Shown: positions 8,419 to 18,727, numbered from the stretch's first letter. The stretch: DNA of 64,000 bases from Isosphaera sp. (GCA_013822085.1 PNJV01000003.1:1-64000); one strand, 5' to 3'. The notes: generated by a model not told the origin, from the letters alone. Translations and numbers: made by a program.

Positions 8419-10302
8419 TCAGGCCGACCTGCGCAGGTCCTCGTGGCGCTGGTCGGTCAGCAGCAGCGTGGCCGTCGGCCCGGAGGCTCGCTCCAGGGCC
8501 CGCGAGCGCTGGCGCAGCTGCTGCTCGATCTGGTAGAGCTGCCGCGGGTCGTCGATGCGCTCAAAGACGCCGCCCAGGTCCAGGATCCGGATGCCCACGC
8601 CGGTCATGGGCACCGCAAGGGGCGTGTCCGGCTTGGGGTCGTGCTCGGGGCGCGGCCGGGCGTCGGGGCCGGGGGCCCATCGCGGGGCGAAGGCCATCAT
8701 CTGGTCGAAGCGCGACCGCAGCGACGCCAGCCGCTCGCTCAGCGCGCCCCGCGGGCCGGCCAGGAAGAACCGGTCCTCGCCCAGGTGCGCCAGGAACGAC
8801 TCGGCCAGGCGACCGGTGACCTCCGACTGGATCAGGTCGGCGATGTCCTGGAGCAGGCGGTCGCCCAGCTCATAGCCGAAGGCCCCGTTGAAGTCGCTGA
8901 ACCGGCGGATGTCGATCAGGGCCGCGCCGTGGTCGGCGGTGCGCCCCGTGGCGGCGCGGCCGCGCGACTCGACGATCAGCTCGGCGATGCGCATGTCGGC
9001 CTGCACCCGGTCGGGCAGCCCCGTGACGGTGGCCTTGCGCGTGCCCCAGAGGGCGTGATCCCCCGCCGCCGCGGCCAGAACCGCCTGGAGCGTCACCACG
9101 CCCAGCACCCGCTCGCGGTCGGCGATCACCAGCGGGCTGGCCAGGTCCGCGTCGTCGCGCACGCTCAGCAGCTCGAAGGCGCTGCGCAGCGGCGCCTCGG
9201 GCGCCAGCGGCGCAACCCCAGCCCGCGTGTGATACCCGATCGGGTCGGCGGCCCCGCTGGTCCGGGCCGCTTCGAGCACCGCCTGCCGCGAGCACCACCC
9301 CACGCAGCGGCGCCCGTCCATCACCACCACCCCGCGCCGCCGCGGCTGGCGCAGCAGGTCGTTGGCCACCTCGCTGATCGGCTGCGCAGACTGCACCGCG
9401 TCGGCCGGCTCGGCCAGAACCCCCAGCGTCGAGGCCGCCGGGTCGCTGCGCCGCGAGCGCTCCGCCTCCGCCGAGCGGAAACGCAGCCAGTCGCCCAGCG
9501 CCGGGTCGATCAGGCGATAGACCGGCGCCGGGCGGCCCAGGTAGTACCCCTGCCCGAACCGCACGCCCAGCTGCACCAGCGCCGCCAGCTCCTCGGCCCG
9601 CTCGATCCCCTCAGCGATCAGGCTCACGCCCGAGAGGTTGGCAAAGTGGATCAGGAACTTGATCAGGTTCAGGCGGTACCGGTCGCGGTCGATCTGCTGG
9701 ACCAGCCCCCGGTCGAGCTTGAGCCACTGCGGCCTCAGCGACATCACCCGGTTGAGCCCGCTGGCCCCAGCCCCAACGTCGTCGACGGCGATCACGAACG
9801 ACCGCGCCCGCATCTCCTCCACCGCCCGGATCAGCCCGGGGACCTCCACCGACTCGCCGCGCTCGGTCACCTCCAGCACGATCCGCGACGGGCTCAGCCA
9901 CGGGTGGGCCCGAACCTTGGCCTCCAGCGCGTCGGGGAACCGCGCGTCGCAGACCACCTCGGGGCTGCAGTTAAAAAACAGCTGCGTCCCGTCGGGCAGC
10001 CCCTCGGCCTTCTCCAGCAGCACCCGCCAGGCCAGGTTCTCAAGCTCCCATAACCGCCCCGCGTTCGCCGCCGCGTCGAACAGGTCCGCGGCGCCGGCAA
10101 AGCCCGACTCGGGCCCGGGGCGCGTCAGCCCTTCAAAGGCGCACACCTCCCCGCTGCTCAGGCTCACGATCGGCTGGAAGACCGGGTGCACGTCCTGGTA
10201 CTCAAGGAGCCGGTCAAGCGCCGGCGAGGGTGCCACCGCCGGCGTCACAGCGCCGTGCGTGCCGCGGCTGGTCCCGTCAGGGTTTGAGCTTGTCTGGGCC
10301 AT
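8419..10302 (-). CDS. EAL - CBS pair - (degenerate) GGDEF c-di-GMP protein
   Basis: FEGL, LEVTERG, VDDVGAGASGL, WLKLDRG, AEGIE, GQGYYLGRP (EAL); CBS-like VVVMDGRRCVGW; GGDEF-like site reads GEDRF. Confidence 0.88.
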   Translation of the reverse strand: MAQTSSNPDGTSRGTHGAVTPAVAPSPALDRLLEYQDVHPVFQPIVSLSSGEVCAFEGLTRPGPESGFAGAADLFDAAANAGRLWELENLAWRVLLEKAEGLPDGTQLFFNCSPEVVCDARFPDALEAKVRAHPWLSPSRIVLEVTERGESVEVPGLIRAVEEMRARSFVIAVDDVGAGASGLNRVMSLRPQWLKLDRGLVQQIDRDRYRLNLIKFLIHFANLSGVSLIAEGIERAEELAALVQLGVRFGQGYYLGRPAPVYRLIDPALGDWLRFRSAEAERSRRSDPAASTLGVLAEPADAVQSAQPISEVANDLLRQPRRRGVVVMDGRRCVGWCSRQAVLEAARTSGAADPIGYHTRAGVAPLAPEAPLRSAFELLSVRDDADLASPLVIADRERVLGVVTLQAVLAAAAGDHALWGTRKATVTGLPDRVQADMRIAELIVESRGRAATGRTADHGAALIDIRRFSDFNGAFGYELGDRLLQDIADLIQSEVTGRLAESFLAHLGEDRFFLAGPRGALSERLASLRSRFDQMMAFAPRWAPGPDARPRPEHDPKPDTPLAVPMTGVGIRILDLGGVFERIDDPRQLYQIEQQLRQRSRALERASGPTATLLLTDQRHEDLRRSA

Positions 10303-10479
10303 GGCTACTCCACGCCGCGTCCGGGCGGTTCATGGGGGAGATCGGCTCAGGGGGTACCGACTTGAGCGCCCCCGGCCCTGCGCTGAGGCGGACACACCCG
10401 TGGGTGTGCTGGCGGCGCCGGTCCTGACGAGGGCCGCGATCATCCCTAATCACCCACAGGGGTGAGCGGGCCGGCCGGC

Positions 10480-12012
10480 TCAGCGGCGTTTCTTGAAGCG
10501 GTTCTTGACCGACTCGGTGTGGGTGCTCCCGCGGGTGCGCATCAGCGGGCTGCCCATGCCGGTCATGGCGCCCTGCGAGGCGCCCAGCTGCTTGACGGTC
10601 CGGACCTTCTCCGCCGCCGACATCCCCGCCAGGCGCTTGGAGAGCGTGCTGATGGTCTGGAACTGCTTGACCAGCGCCCCGACCTCCTCGGGCTTGGTCC
10701 CCGAGCCCCCGGCGATGCGGCGCCGCCGGCTGAAGCTGATCAGCTCCGGGTCCTTGCGCTCGGCCTTGGTCATCGAGTTGACCATGCCCTCGATGCGGTC
10801 CAGGTGCGAGTCGTCCAGGTTGAGGTCCTTGAGCGCAGAGCCCACGCCCGGCAGCAGGCCCAGGACCTGCTTGAGCGGCCCCATCCGGCGGATGGAGCGC
10901 ATCTGCCCCAGGAAGTCGTCCATCGTCATCTCGCCGCGGGCCAGCTTCTCCTCCAGGCGCTTGGCCTCCTCTTCGGAGACCTGCTCCCGGGCGCGCTGGA
11001 CCAGCGAGACCACGTCCCCCATGCCCAGGATCCGCGAGGCCATGCGGGCCGCGTGGAACTCCTCCAGCGCGTCAATCTTCTCCCCCACCCCGATGAAGCG
11101 GATCTGGGCCCCGGTCACCCGCCTGACCGACAGCGCCGCCCCGCCGCGCGTGTCCGAGTCGAACTTGGTCAGGATCAGCCCGTCGACCTCCAGGCGCTGG
11201 TGGAAGGCCTTGGCCGAGCGCACCGCGTCCTGCCCGGTCATCGCGTCGATCACCAGGAAGATCTGGTGCGGCCCCAGCAGCTTGGCCACGCGCGACAGCT
11301 CGTCCATCAGCGCGTCGTTGACGTGCAGACGCCCGGCGGTGTCCAGGATCACCGTGTCCACACCCTGGGCCCGCGCCGCCGCGATCCCGCGCTGGCACAC
11401 GCCCACTGCAGCCCCGACCGCCTTGCCGTACTCAGCGACCTGGTCCGGCTCCCCGTAGAACAGCACCCGCGCCGCCCCGGGCGCCGACTCGGCGACCTGC
11501 TCCGCCACGGTCTGGAGCTGCTCGACCGCCGCCGGGCGCTGCAGGTCCGCCGCCACCAGCATGCTCGACCGCCCGCGCTTCTTGAGCCACGCTGCCAGCT
11601 TGCCGCAGGTGGTCGTCTTGCCGCTGCCCTGGAGCCCGGCCATCATGACCACCGTCGGGCCCGGCGAGACCTGGGTCACGCCCGGACCGTCCTGCATCAG
11701 CGCCTTGGCCGCCTCCTCCGGCGTGGCCTCGGGCGGCACCGCGGGCCCATCGCCCAAGAGCTCCACCAGCCGCTCGTAGACGATCCCGATGAACTCCTGC
11801 CCCGGCTGGAGCGACTTGGTCACGTCCCGCCCGACGGCGTCCCGCAGGACCTCGGCCGTGAAGCCCTCGACGACCTCCAGCGCCACGTCGGCCTCGAGCA
11901 GGGCCTCGCGCACCTGCGCCATGGCCTGGCGCACGTTGGACTCGGATATCTGCCCCTTGCCCGAGAGCGTGCGCAGGACCGACGAGAAACCCTCTGAGAG
12001 TCGTTCGAACAT
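10480..12012 (-). CDS. ffh: Signal recognition particle protein Ffh
   Basis: GLQGSGKTTTCGKLA, DTAGRLHVND, TKFDSDTRGGAALSV, GMGDVVSLV, M-domain. Confidence 0.97.
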   Translation of the reverse strand: MFERLSEGFSSVLRTLSGKGQISESNVRQAMAQVREALLEADVALEVVEGFTAEVLRDAVGRDVTKSLQPGQEFIGIVYERLVELLGDGPAVPPEATPEEAAKALMQDGPGVTQVSPGPTVVMMAGLQGSGKTTTCGKLAAWLKKRGRSSMLVAADLQRPAAVEQLQTVAEQVAESAPGAARVLFYGEPDQVAEYGKAVGAAVGVCQRGIAAARAQGVDTVILDTAGRLHVNDALMDELSRVAKLLGPHQIFLVIDAMTGQDAVRSAKAFHQRLEVDGLILTKFDSDTRGGAALSVRRVTGAQIRFIGVGEKIDALEEFHAARMASRILGMGDVVSLVQRAREQVSEEEAKRLEEKLARGEMTMDDFLGQMRSIRRMGPLKQVLGLLPGVGSALKDLNLDDSHLDRIEGMVNSMTKAERKDPELISFSRRRRIAGGSGTKPEEVGALVKQFQTISTLSKRLAGMSAAEKVRTVKQLGASQGAMTGMGSPLMRTRGSTHTESVKNRFKKRR

Positions 12013-12021
12013 CCCCGCATC

Positions 12022-13902
12022 CTAGGTGATCGCGCCGGGCCGGCCGCTGCGCAGCCACGCGTGCAGGCGCTCGGCCGGCCAGGTGTTGACCACCGGCCCG
12101 GGGCCGATCCACGCCCGCCGGGCGGTCATGACCCCGAAGCGAAGGTTGTCAAAGTCCTCCGGCGCGTGAACGTCGCAGTTGATGGCGATGAGGCACCCGG
12201 CCTCCGCCGCGGCCCGGGCGTGGGTGTCGCGCAGGTCCAGCCGCATCCAGTGCGCGTTGATCTCCAGCGCCACGCCGTGCTCCCGCGCCGCCGCGAACAG
12301 CTCGCCCATGGCCGGCTCCAGCCCGGCCCTGCGCAGCACCAGCCGGCCCGTCGGGTGCCCCAGCACGCGCACGCGCGGGTGCTCGATCGCCCGCAGCAGG
12401 CGCGCCGTCGCCACCGCCGGCGGCTGGTCCAGCGACGCGTGCGGCGAGGCCACCACCACGTCCAGCAGCCCCAGCAGGTCGTCGTCGTAATCCAGCGAGC
12501 CGTCGGCCAGGATGTCCACCTCCGACCCGGCCAGGATCGTGATCCCGCTCACCTGCGACCGCGCCTCGTGCACCGCACGCACGTGCGCCCGCAGCCGGGC
12601 CGCGTCGAGCCCCCGCGCGATCGTCGACGAGCGCGAGTGGTCCGTCACCGCCACCGTGTGGAACCCGCGCAACCGCGCCCGCTCGGCCAGCCCGACCACG
12701 CTCAGCCAGCCGTCGCTGGCCGTCGTGTGCGCGTGCAGCTCGGCCCGGATGTTCTCCTCACGCACAAGCCCCGGCGCCGCGGCCAGCCCAAGCTCCCCGC
12801 GCCCCTCGCGCAGCTCCGGCGGCAGCTCCGGCAGCCCCAGGGCCGCGTACACCTCGCCCTCCGTCCGCGCCGCGATCGCACGCACGCCGCGCTGCTGCGG
12901 CGGCTTGTCCGGCCCCGGCTCGTCCGGGAACAGCCCGTACTCGTTGAGCGTCAGCCCGCGCAACTGCGCCAGGCCGCGCAGCTGCACGTTGTGGTCCTTG
13001 GAGCCCGTAAAGTACATCAGCGCCGCGCCCCACGACTCGGGCGGCACCGTCCGCAGGTCCGCCTGCACGCTGGGCACCGCTGCGGCCCCGGCCCCGGGCC
13101 CCGGCCCGCCGCCTGACCCGTCGCCGCCCGTTGGCGGCTCCCACCGCGGGTCGGGCTCGATGGCCACCCGCACCGACGAGCGAGTCTTCCCCGAGGCCAG
13201 CACCGCCGTCACGCCCGGCATCGCCACAAACGCCCCGTGGGCGCCCTCGGCGTCCTCGGGCGTCCGGGCCGCGATCAGCACGTCGATGTCCCCGACGCTC
13301 TCGCGCCCGCGCCGCAGCGAGCCGGCGAACTGCGCCTCGACCACGCCCACCTGCCGACGCATGTGCTCGACGATCCGCGCCGCCACCGCCCACGCCGGGC
13401 CCAGCCGCAGCCGCCCGGCCGATTCTTCCACGATCATCAGCGCGTGCCGGATCTTGTCCACGGCCTTGTTGCCCATGCGCGGCACCGTCAGGATCGTCCC
13501 GTCGTGGATCGCCCGCTTGAGCGACGCCGCGTCGGTCACCCCGATCCCCTGCCACAGCGCCCGCAGCGTCTTGGGGCCCAGCCCGGGCACCTCGAGCAGC
13601 GCCAGCAGCCCCGCCGGCACCTCCCCGGCAAGCTGGCGCGCCTCAGCGATGGCCCCATCTCGCGCAAACTCGAGGGCCTTGTCGGCGATCTTGTCACCCA
13701 CGCCCTCGATGGCGCGCAGCGCCGCCTTGGCCGCTGCCTCGTTGGCGCTGCGGTCGATCAGCTCGCGCAGGTCGGTCGGGTCCGACTCGATGGCCCGCGC
13801 CGCCCGCTGATGGGCCCGCACCCGGAACGCGTCGACCCCCAGGAGCTCCATGCAGCTGGCCATGCGTGCCAGCTCGTCGGCCAGGCGCTGATTGAACGGC
13901 AT
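12022..13902 (-). CDS. polX: DNA polymerase X family protein with C-terminal PHP domain
   Basis: HhH motifs (VPGLGPKTLRALWQ), AGSLRRGRESVGDIDVLI, PHP ELHAHTTASDG and VTDHSRS. ORF extends to 14253 but the start is most likely ATG 13902. Confidence 0.92.
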   Translation of the reverse strand: MPFNQRLADELARMASCMELLGVDAFRVRAHQRAARAIESDPTDLRELIDRSANEAAAKAALRAIEGVGDKIADKALEFARDGAIAEARQLAGEVPAGLLALLEVPGLGPKTLRALWQGIGVTDAASLKRAIHDGTILTVPRMGNKAVDKIRHALMIVEESAGRLRLGPAWAVAARIVEHMRRQVGVVEAQFAGSLRRGRESVGDIDVLIAARTPEDAEGAHGAFVAMPGVTAVLASGKTRSSVRVAIEPDPRWEPPTGGDGSGGGPGPGAGAAAVPSVQADLRTVPPESWGAALMYFTGSKDHNVQLRGLAQLRGLTLNEYGLFPDEPGPDKPPQQRGVRAIAARTEGEVYAALGLPELPPELREGRGELGLAAAPGLVREENIRAELHAHTTASDGWLSVVGLAERARLRGFHTVAVTDHSRSSTIARGLDAARLRAHVRAVHEARSQVSGITILAGSEVDILADGSLDYDDDLLGLLDVVVASPHASLDQPPAVATARLLRAIEHPRVRVLGHPTGRLVLRRAGLEPAMGELFAAAREHGVALEINAHWMRLDLRDTHARAAAEAGCLIAINCDVHAPEDFDNLRFGVMTARRAWIGPGPVVNTWPAERLHAWLRSGRPGAIT

Positions 13903-13979
13903 CACCGATGCTACGTGCCAGCGCCCCCCAGCGGCGCAGCGTCCGCGCGATGGGCCTGGCCCCCTTTCCCGACCGGCGC

Positions 13980-14345
13980 TCAGCCCGTCCGGCGTGCCCT
14001 GGGGCGCGCGGGCACGTCGAAGACCTTCGCCGGCACGCCCGCGGATCCGCCGCCGATGAGCCGGACCTGCCCGGGACGCGCAGCGCGATCCCCGTCGCCG
14101 GCGGGCCGTGCTGCGCGCCGCCCGACTCGGCCGGTCCCCGGCTGCGCGCCCGCGCTCGACCGGCCGCGGTACACCTCGGCCACACGACGCTCGACCGCCG
14201 CCACCACCGCGGCGCGCTCCGACGCCGGCACCGCGCGCAGGACCGAGACCCACCGACGCGTCAGCTCGTCCGGCCCGGACCGGATGAACTCAATCAGCGC
14301 CCGCGTCTGCTCCCTCGCCGAGAGCGTCGGCGATGTAGCGCGCAC
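13980..14345 (-). CDS. Overlapping coding segment in another frame: frameshifted tail of the HTH regulator or a small separate gene
   Basis: LSAREQTRALIEFIRSGPDELTRRWVSVLRAVPASERAAVVAAVERRVAEVYRGR; possible GTG start at 14345; fills an otherwise empty gap. Confidence 0.4.
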   Translation of the reverse strand: MRATSPTLSAREQTRALIEFIRSGPDELTRRWVSVLRAVPASERAAVVAAVERRVAEVYRGRSSAGAQPGTGRVGRRAARPAGDGDRAARPGQVRLIGGGSAGVPAKVFDVPARPRARRTG

Positions 14346-14895
14346 GCTGCTCAGCGAGAGTGAGACGCTCGAACCCCGCCGAGGCGTTCGTCCCGGCAGG
14401 TCCAGCGGGCGGGGGGCTCGGGGTGACGGGCTCATGCGGGTGCTCCGGCTCGGGGGTCGCTGCGTGCCCGATCTCCGACAGCGCCGTGTCGGCCAGCCCA
14501 GGAACTCCGAGCGCACGCCGGCCCGGCACAGGCTTGATTTCCAGCTTGACCCCCCGCGACCCGGGCAGGCCCAGAAAGGCCTCCACCCGGTGCAGCCGGG
14601 CCGACACCGACTCGACCTGCGTCCTCAGGTCGGAGCCTAGCGGCGCCGGGCCCGCCTCGGCCGCCCCGCCCGGACCTTCCGGCGGTGCCGACACCGCCCC
14701 GCGGCCCAGCAGCAGCCAGTCCGCCGAGACGTTCAGGCTCGTGCACAGCGCACGCACGAACTCGACGCTGGGCACCTGCTTGGTCATGTACCGGCGGACG
14801 GTCTCGTGGTTGTGCCGCGTGATCTGCCCGATCCGGCGGTACGAGAGGCCCTGCGTGATCTCGCTCATGCGTTGATGGAGCGACGTTGGCGTCAC
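14290..14895 (-). CDS. Cro/CI-type HTH regulator; reading frame possibly disrupted at its 3' end
   Basis: YRRIGQITRHNHETVRRYMTKQVPSVEFVRALCTSLNVSADWLLLG; GTG start 14895 with -10 TATGCT 6 nt upstream. Confidence 0.75.
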   Translation of the reverse strand: MTPTSLHQRMSEITQGLSYRRIGQITRHNHETVRRYMTKQVPSVEFVRALCTSLNVSADWLLLGRGAVSAPPEGPGGAAEAGPAPLGSDLRTQVESVSARLHRVEAFLGLPGSRGVKLEIKPVPGRRALGVPGLADTALSEIGHAATPEPEHPHEPVTPSPPPAGPAGTNASAGFERLTLAEQRARYIADALGEGADAGAD

Positions 14896-15035
14896 GGCCC
14901 GAGCATACACGATCGTGGCGCACTTGGCACGCAACCGCACGCGCTTTGGCGGCGCGGTGCGCAAATCATCAAACGACACCACACATAATTGTGCCACGTG
15001 CAAAGCTTTGGATGCGACACAGCATTGTGGCGCAT

Positions 15036-17258
15036 TCAGGCGATATCGCCCAGACGCACCCACTCCCCGTAGAGCTTGAGCAGCCGCTTGCGCAGCAGCG
15101 CGTCGCGTGGCTGATCCAGCGACGGGCTCTGATCGGCCCAGTGCTGCGCGGCGCGGCGGGCCAGCTGGAGCAGGTCCCCGTCGCGGGGGAAGCTGACCAC
15201 ACGGAAGTGGGATGAGCCGGACTGCTTCTCGCCAAAGAAGTCGCCAAAGCCGCGCAGCTCCAGGTCCTTTTCAGCGACACGGAAGCCGTCGCTGGTCTGG
15301 GCCAGGGTGAGGAGCCGGTCGTTGGACAACGCGTCGTTCTCCGGCGAAATAAGGACGCAGACCGACGGCAGCGACCCCCGGCCGACGCGCCCGCGGAGCT
15401 GGTGGAGCTGGGCGAGGCCGAAGCGGTCGGCGTCCTCGATCACGATGACCGAAGCCTCAGGGACGTCCACGCCCACCTCGATGACGGTGGTGGCGACTAG
15501 CACGCGGGTGCGCCCGGAGCGGAAGTCGTCCATGGCGGCCTGGCGCTCCGCCGGGGGGAGCCGGCCGTGCATGACGCCCACGCGAACGCCCGCCAGCGGG
15601 CCGTCGGTGAGCTCTTGTGCCAGCTCGTGGACCGAGCGCGGCTTGGCCGCCTCAGCGGGGGGCGTCGGGCCGACGGCTGCGTGGCCTGCGCCGGACGTGT
15701 CACGAAAATGTGTCGTCGGCTGCGCATCGATGGCTGGGACAACGACGAAGGCGCGGTGGCCTTTCTCCAGCCGGGCGCGCACGAAGCCGTAGACCTGGGT
15801 CCGCTGCGAGGCGGGGACGACGCGCGTGGTGATCGGCGTTCGGCCGGGCGGGAGGGCGTCGATGGTCGAGACGTCCAGGTCGCCAAAGAGGGTCAGGGCT
15901 AGGGTGCGCGGGATGGGCGTGGCGGTCATGACCAGGACGTGCGGCGTGGTCGGCACGCCGTCGGTGATGGCCCTGAGCGCGGCCCGCTGGTGGACGCCGA
16001 AGCGGTGCTGCTCGTCGATGACGGCCAGGGCGAGGTTCGGCATCGCGGTGCGGGCCACGATCAGCGAGTGGGTGCCGATGACCAGGTCGATCTGCCCGCC
16101 GGCGAGCCGCTGGCGCACGTCGCGGATCTGGGCCCGCGGCAGCGAGGCGTGCAGCAGGCCCACGCGGACGGACGAGCCCTTGAGCCAGGCACTGATGGTG
16201 CGGTGGTGCTGCTCGGCGAGGATCTCCGTCGGCGCCATGAGCGCCGCCGACCGGCGTGCCGCAACAGCCAGGAGCATCGCGTAGAGCGCGACGACGGTCT
16301 TGCCCGACCCGACGTCGCCCTGGATCAGGCGCGAGGCCGGCTGGGGCTTGGCCAGGTCCGCGGTGATCTCGGCGATGACACGGTTCTGTGCCGGCGTGAG
16401 CTGGAAGGGGATGCGCGCCCTGACCTTGGCGTCGATGGTCGGGGTGCACGGCAGGGCTGGGGCCGGGCGGTCGCGGAGGCGGTGGAGGCGCTTGATGGCC
16501 ATGCCCAGCTGGAGGAGGAAGAGCTCGTCGAAGGCCAGCCGTCGCGTGGCGGCGGCGATGGCGGGCTCGTCGGCGGGGGCGTGGATGCTGGCGTAGGCGT
16601 CGCGCAGCTCGGGCAGGCCGTGCAGGGCGCGAAAGTCGGGCGGGAAGTGGTCCTCGATCAGGGGCAGCGCCATCGGCAGGGCTGCGCGGAGGCAGTGGGC
16701 GATGTGGCGCGACGAGATGGATGCTGCCGCTGGGTATACGGGCGCCCAGGTTGGGGTCGGCACGCTCGGGACGAGCGTCGGCGAGCTCGGCGGTGGCTCG
16801 TCATCGATAGCCCCGGCGGGCTCGGGCGGCGGCAGGAGCGCAAACTGCGGGTTGGCGATCTGAAGGCCCGCGCCCTTGGGGGCCTTGGTCGCCTTGCCGG
16901 TGACGCGCAGGCGCACGCCGGGGCGGACGGACTCGCGGGCGTAGAGGGCGTTGTACCAGATAAGGTCGAGGCGGCCGGAGTCGTCGACGAGGACGGCCTG
17001 GAAGCGCGGGGTCCTGGCCCGGAGCGCCACGCGGGTGGCGGTGACGGTGCCGGTGGCGGTGACGATCGCGCCCGGGACGAGCAGGGCGATGGGCGTCAGG
17101 GGCTCGTGGCGTTCGTGGCGGTGCGGGAGCCAGGCGACGAGCTGGCCGACGTTTTTGGGGCCCAGCTGGGCCAGGGCGGCGGCGCGGCGCGGGCCGATGC
17201 CCTTGATCAGGTGCAGCGGCGTGGCCAGCGAAGGCCGGGCGGGGGGCGCGGGGGGCAT
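15036..17258 (-). CDS. recG: ATP-dependent DNA helicase RecG
   Basis: GDVGSGKTVVALYAM, MAPTEILAEQHHRT, DEQHRFGVHQR, MTATPIPRTLALT, QLRGRVGRG. Confidence 0.97.
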   Translation of the reverse strand: MPPAPPARPSLATPLHLIKGIGPRRAAALAQLGPKNVGQLVAWLPHRHERHEPLTPIALLVPGAIVTATGTVTATRVALRARTPRFQAVLVDDSGRLDLIWYNALYARESVRPGVRLRVTGKATKAPKGAGLQIANPQFALLPPPEPAGAIDDEPPPSSPTLVPSVPTPTWAPVYPAAASISSRHIAHCLRAALPMALPLIEDHFPPDFRALHGLPELRDAYASIHAPADEPAIAAATRRLAFDELFLLQLGMAIKRLHRLRDRPAPALPCTPTIDAKVRARIPFQLTPAQNRVIAEITADLAKPQPASRLIQGDVGSGKTVVALYAMLLAVAARRSAALMAPTEILAEQHHRTISAWLKGSSVRVGLLHASLPRAQIRDVRQRLAGGQIDLVIGTHSLIVARTAMPNLALAVIDEQHRFGVHQRAALRAITDGVPTTPHVLVMTATPIPRTLALTLFGDLDVSTIDALPPGRTPITTRVVPASQRTQVYGFVRARLEKGHRAFVVVPAIDAQPTTHFRDTSGAGHAAVGPTPPAEAAKPRSVHELAQELTDGPLAGVRVGVMHGRLPPAERQAAMDDFRSGRTRVLVATTVIEVGVDVPEASVIVIEDADRFGLAQLHQLRGRVGRGSLPSVCVLISPENDALSNDRLLTLAQTSDGFRVAEKDLELRGFGDFFGEKQSGSSHFRVVSFPRDGDLLQLARRAAQHWADQSPSLDQPRDALLRKRLLKLYGEWVRLGDIA

Positions 17259-17291
17259 TCGTCGTGCGTGCGGTGGTGGGGGGTGGGGGGG

Positions 17292-17684
17292 TCAGGGGCG
17301 CGCTTGCGGCGGGAGGCCGAGCGGCGAGATGTGCGGGTCGATCGGTGGCTCGGGCGGGGGCGGGGCGGGGTTTGCGGGGTCGATGGAGCGGAGGTAGTCC
17401 CAGGTGTAGAGCCCCGTCGAGTGGCCGTCGGAGAAGGCGACGCGGATGGCGTAGTTGCCCACCAGCTCGGCGGAGGTCGCGCTGAGCGCAGAGCCCGGGG
17501 CGGAGGAGGCCGGGATGACGGCGAGCGGGTTGGCGGCCTGCTCGGCGCGGCGCTGGCGCTGGTCCGCTGAGGGGGACATGTGGCGGAGGTAGGCGATGGG
17601 GAAGAAGGACGCGGAGCCGTCGGCCCAGGTCAGCGAGAGGCCCAGGGCGCGGTCGAGGTCGATGTGGCGCGGCGCGGGCTCCAC
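17292..17684 (-). CDS. DUF971-domain protein
   Basis: LSLTWADGSASFFPIAYLR...VGNYAIRVAFSDGHSTGLYTWDYLR. Confidence 0.85.
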   Translation of the reverse strand: MEPAPRHIDLDRALGLSLTWADGSASFFPIAYLRHMSPSADQRQRRAEQAANPLAVIPASSAPGSALSATSAELVGNYAIRVAFSDGHSTGLYTWDYLRSIDPANPAPPPPEPPIDPHISPLGLPPQARP

Positions 17685-17737
17685 GTGGCAAACGTATGCT
17701 GTGCTCGCGGGGCGATGGGCGCGGTGCGGAGGACGGG

Positions 17738-18665
17738 ATGCACTTTGCTGACGAGCTGGCGCAGCGGGTGAGCGGGGGGCTCGGGCCCGTGTGCGTGGGG
17801 CTGGACCCGGTGTGGGAGCGGCTGCCCGAGAGTGTCCGGCGGGCAGCGGGCGGCCAGGGCGCCGGGCCGGCGGCGCGCGGCGGGGCGATGGGGGAGTTCG
17901 GCTGCGCGGTGGTGGGGGCGGTGGCGGGGCGGGTGCCGGCGGTGAAGGTGCAGTCTGGGTGCTTCGAGCGGTACGGCTCGGCGGGGGTGGCGGCCATGGA
18001 ACGCGTGATGGGCCAGGCCCGGGACGCGGGCCTGCTGGTGATCCTGGACGCCAAGCGGGGGGACATCGGGGTGACGGCCGAGCATTACGCCGCGGCGATG
18101 TTCGAGGGCCAGAGCCCCGCTGACGCGGTGACGGTCAGCCCGTACCTGGGGATGGACACGCTGGAGCCGTTCGTGTCGCGCAGCGGGCGCGGGGTCTTCG
18201 TGCTGGTGCGCACGAGCAACGCCGGCTCGGGGTGGCTCCAGGGCGAGGAGCTCTCGGCGGGCGGGACGGTGGCGCACGCGGTGGCCCGCGGCGTGGCCCA
18301 GCTGGGCGCCCAGCCGGGGCGCATCGGAGCGAGCGGCCTGAGCTGCGTGGGCGCGGTGGTAGGGGCGACCAAGGCCGCCGAGGCCGAGTCGTTGCGCCTC
18401 GCGATGCCGGCGCAGGTCTTCCTCGTCCCGGGGTACGGCGCGCAGGGCGGCACGGCTCAGGACGTGCAGCGGATGGTCCGGCCACAGCGGACCGGCGCGC
18501 ACGACGCGGGCGTGCTGGTGACAGCGAGCCGGTCGGTGATCTACGCGTACGAGGGGGCCGACGTTGGCGGCGGGGGCGGCGCGGGTGAGTGGTGGGTGGC
18601 AGGGAGCGGTGCGGGACGCAGCGGCGCGGCTGAGCGCCGAGGTCATGGGCGTGGTCGGTTGCTAA
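17738..18665 (+). CDS. pyrF: Orotidine 5'-phosphate decarboxylase; needs a frame correction near 18.58 kb
   Basis: VGLDP, VKVQSGCFERYG, LDAKRGDIGVTAEHYA, VPGYGAQGG; C-terminus WQGAVRDAAARLSAEVMGVVGC* (TAA 18663-18665) lies in another frame. Confidence 0.88.
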
Positions 18666-18727
18666 GGGGGCGGCGGGTGCGCAGGCCGCGGGCAGGCGCA
18701 GGGAGGCAGCACGTGGGTCAGTCGTCG

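Noticed and set aside
10393-10465. Short inverted repeats (CACACCC/GGGTGTG; TCACCC/GGGTGA) downstream of ffh as terminators
   Set aside because: Loops too short or stems weak and no U-tract in the transcript direction.
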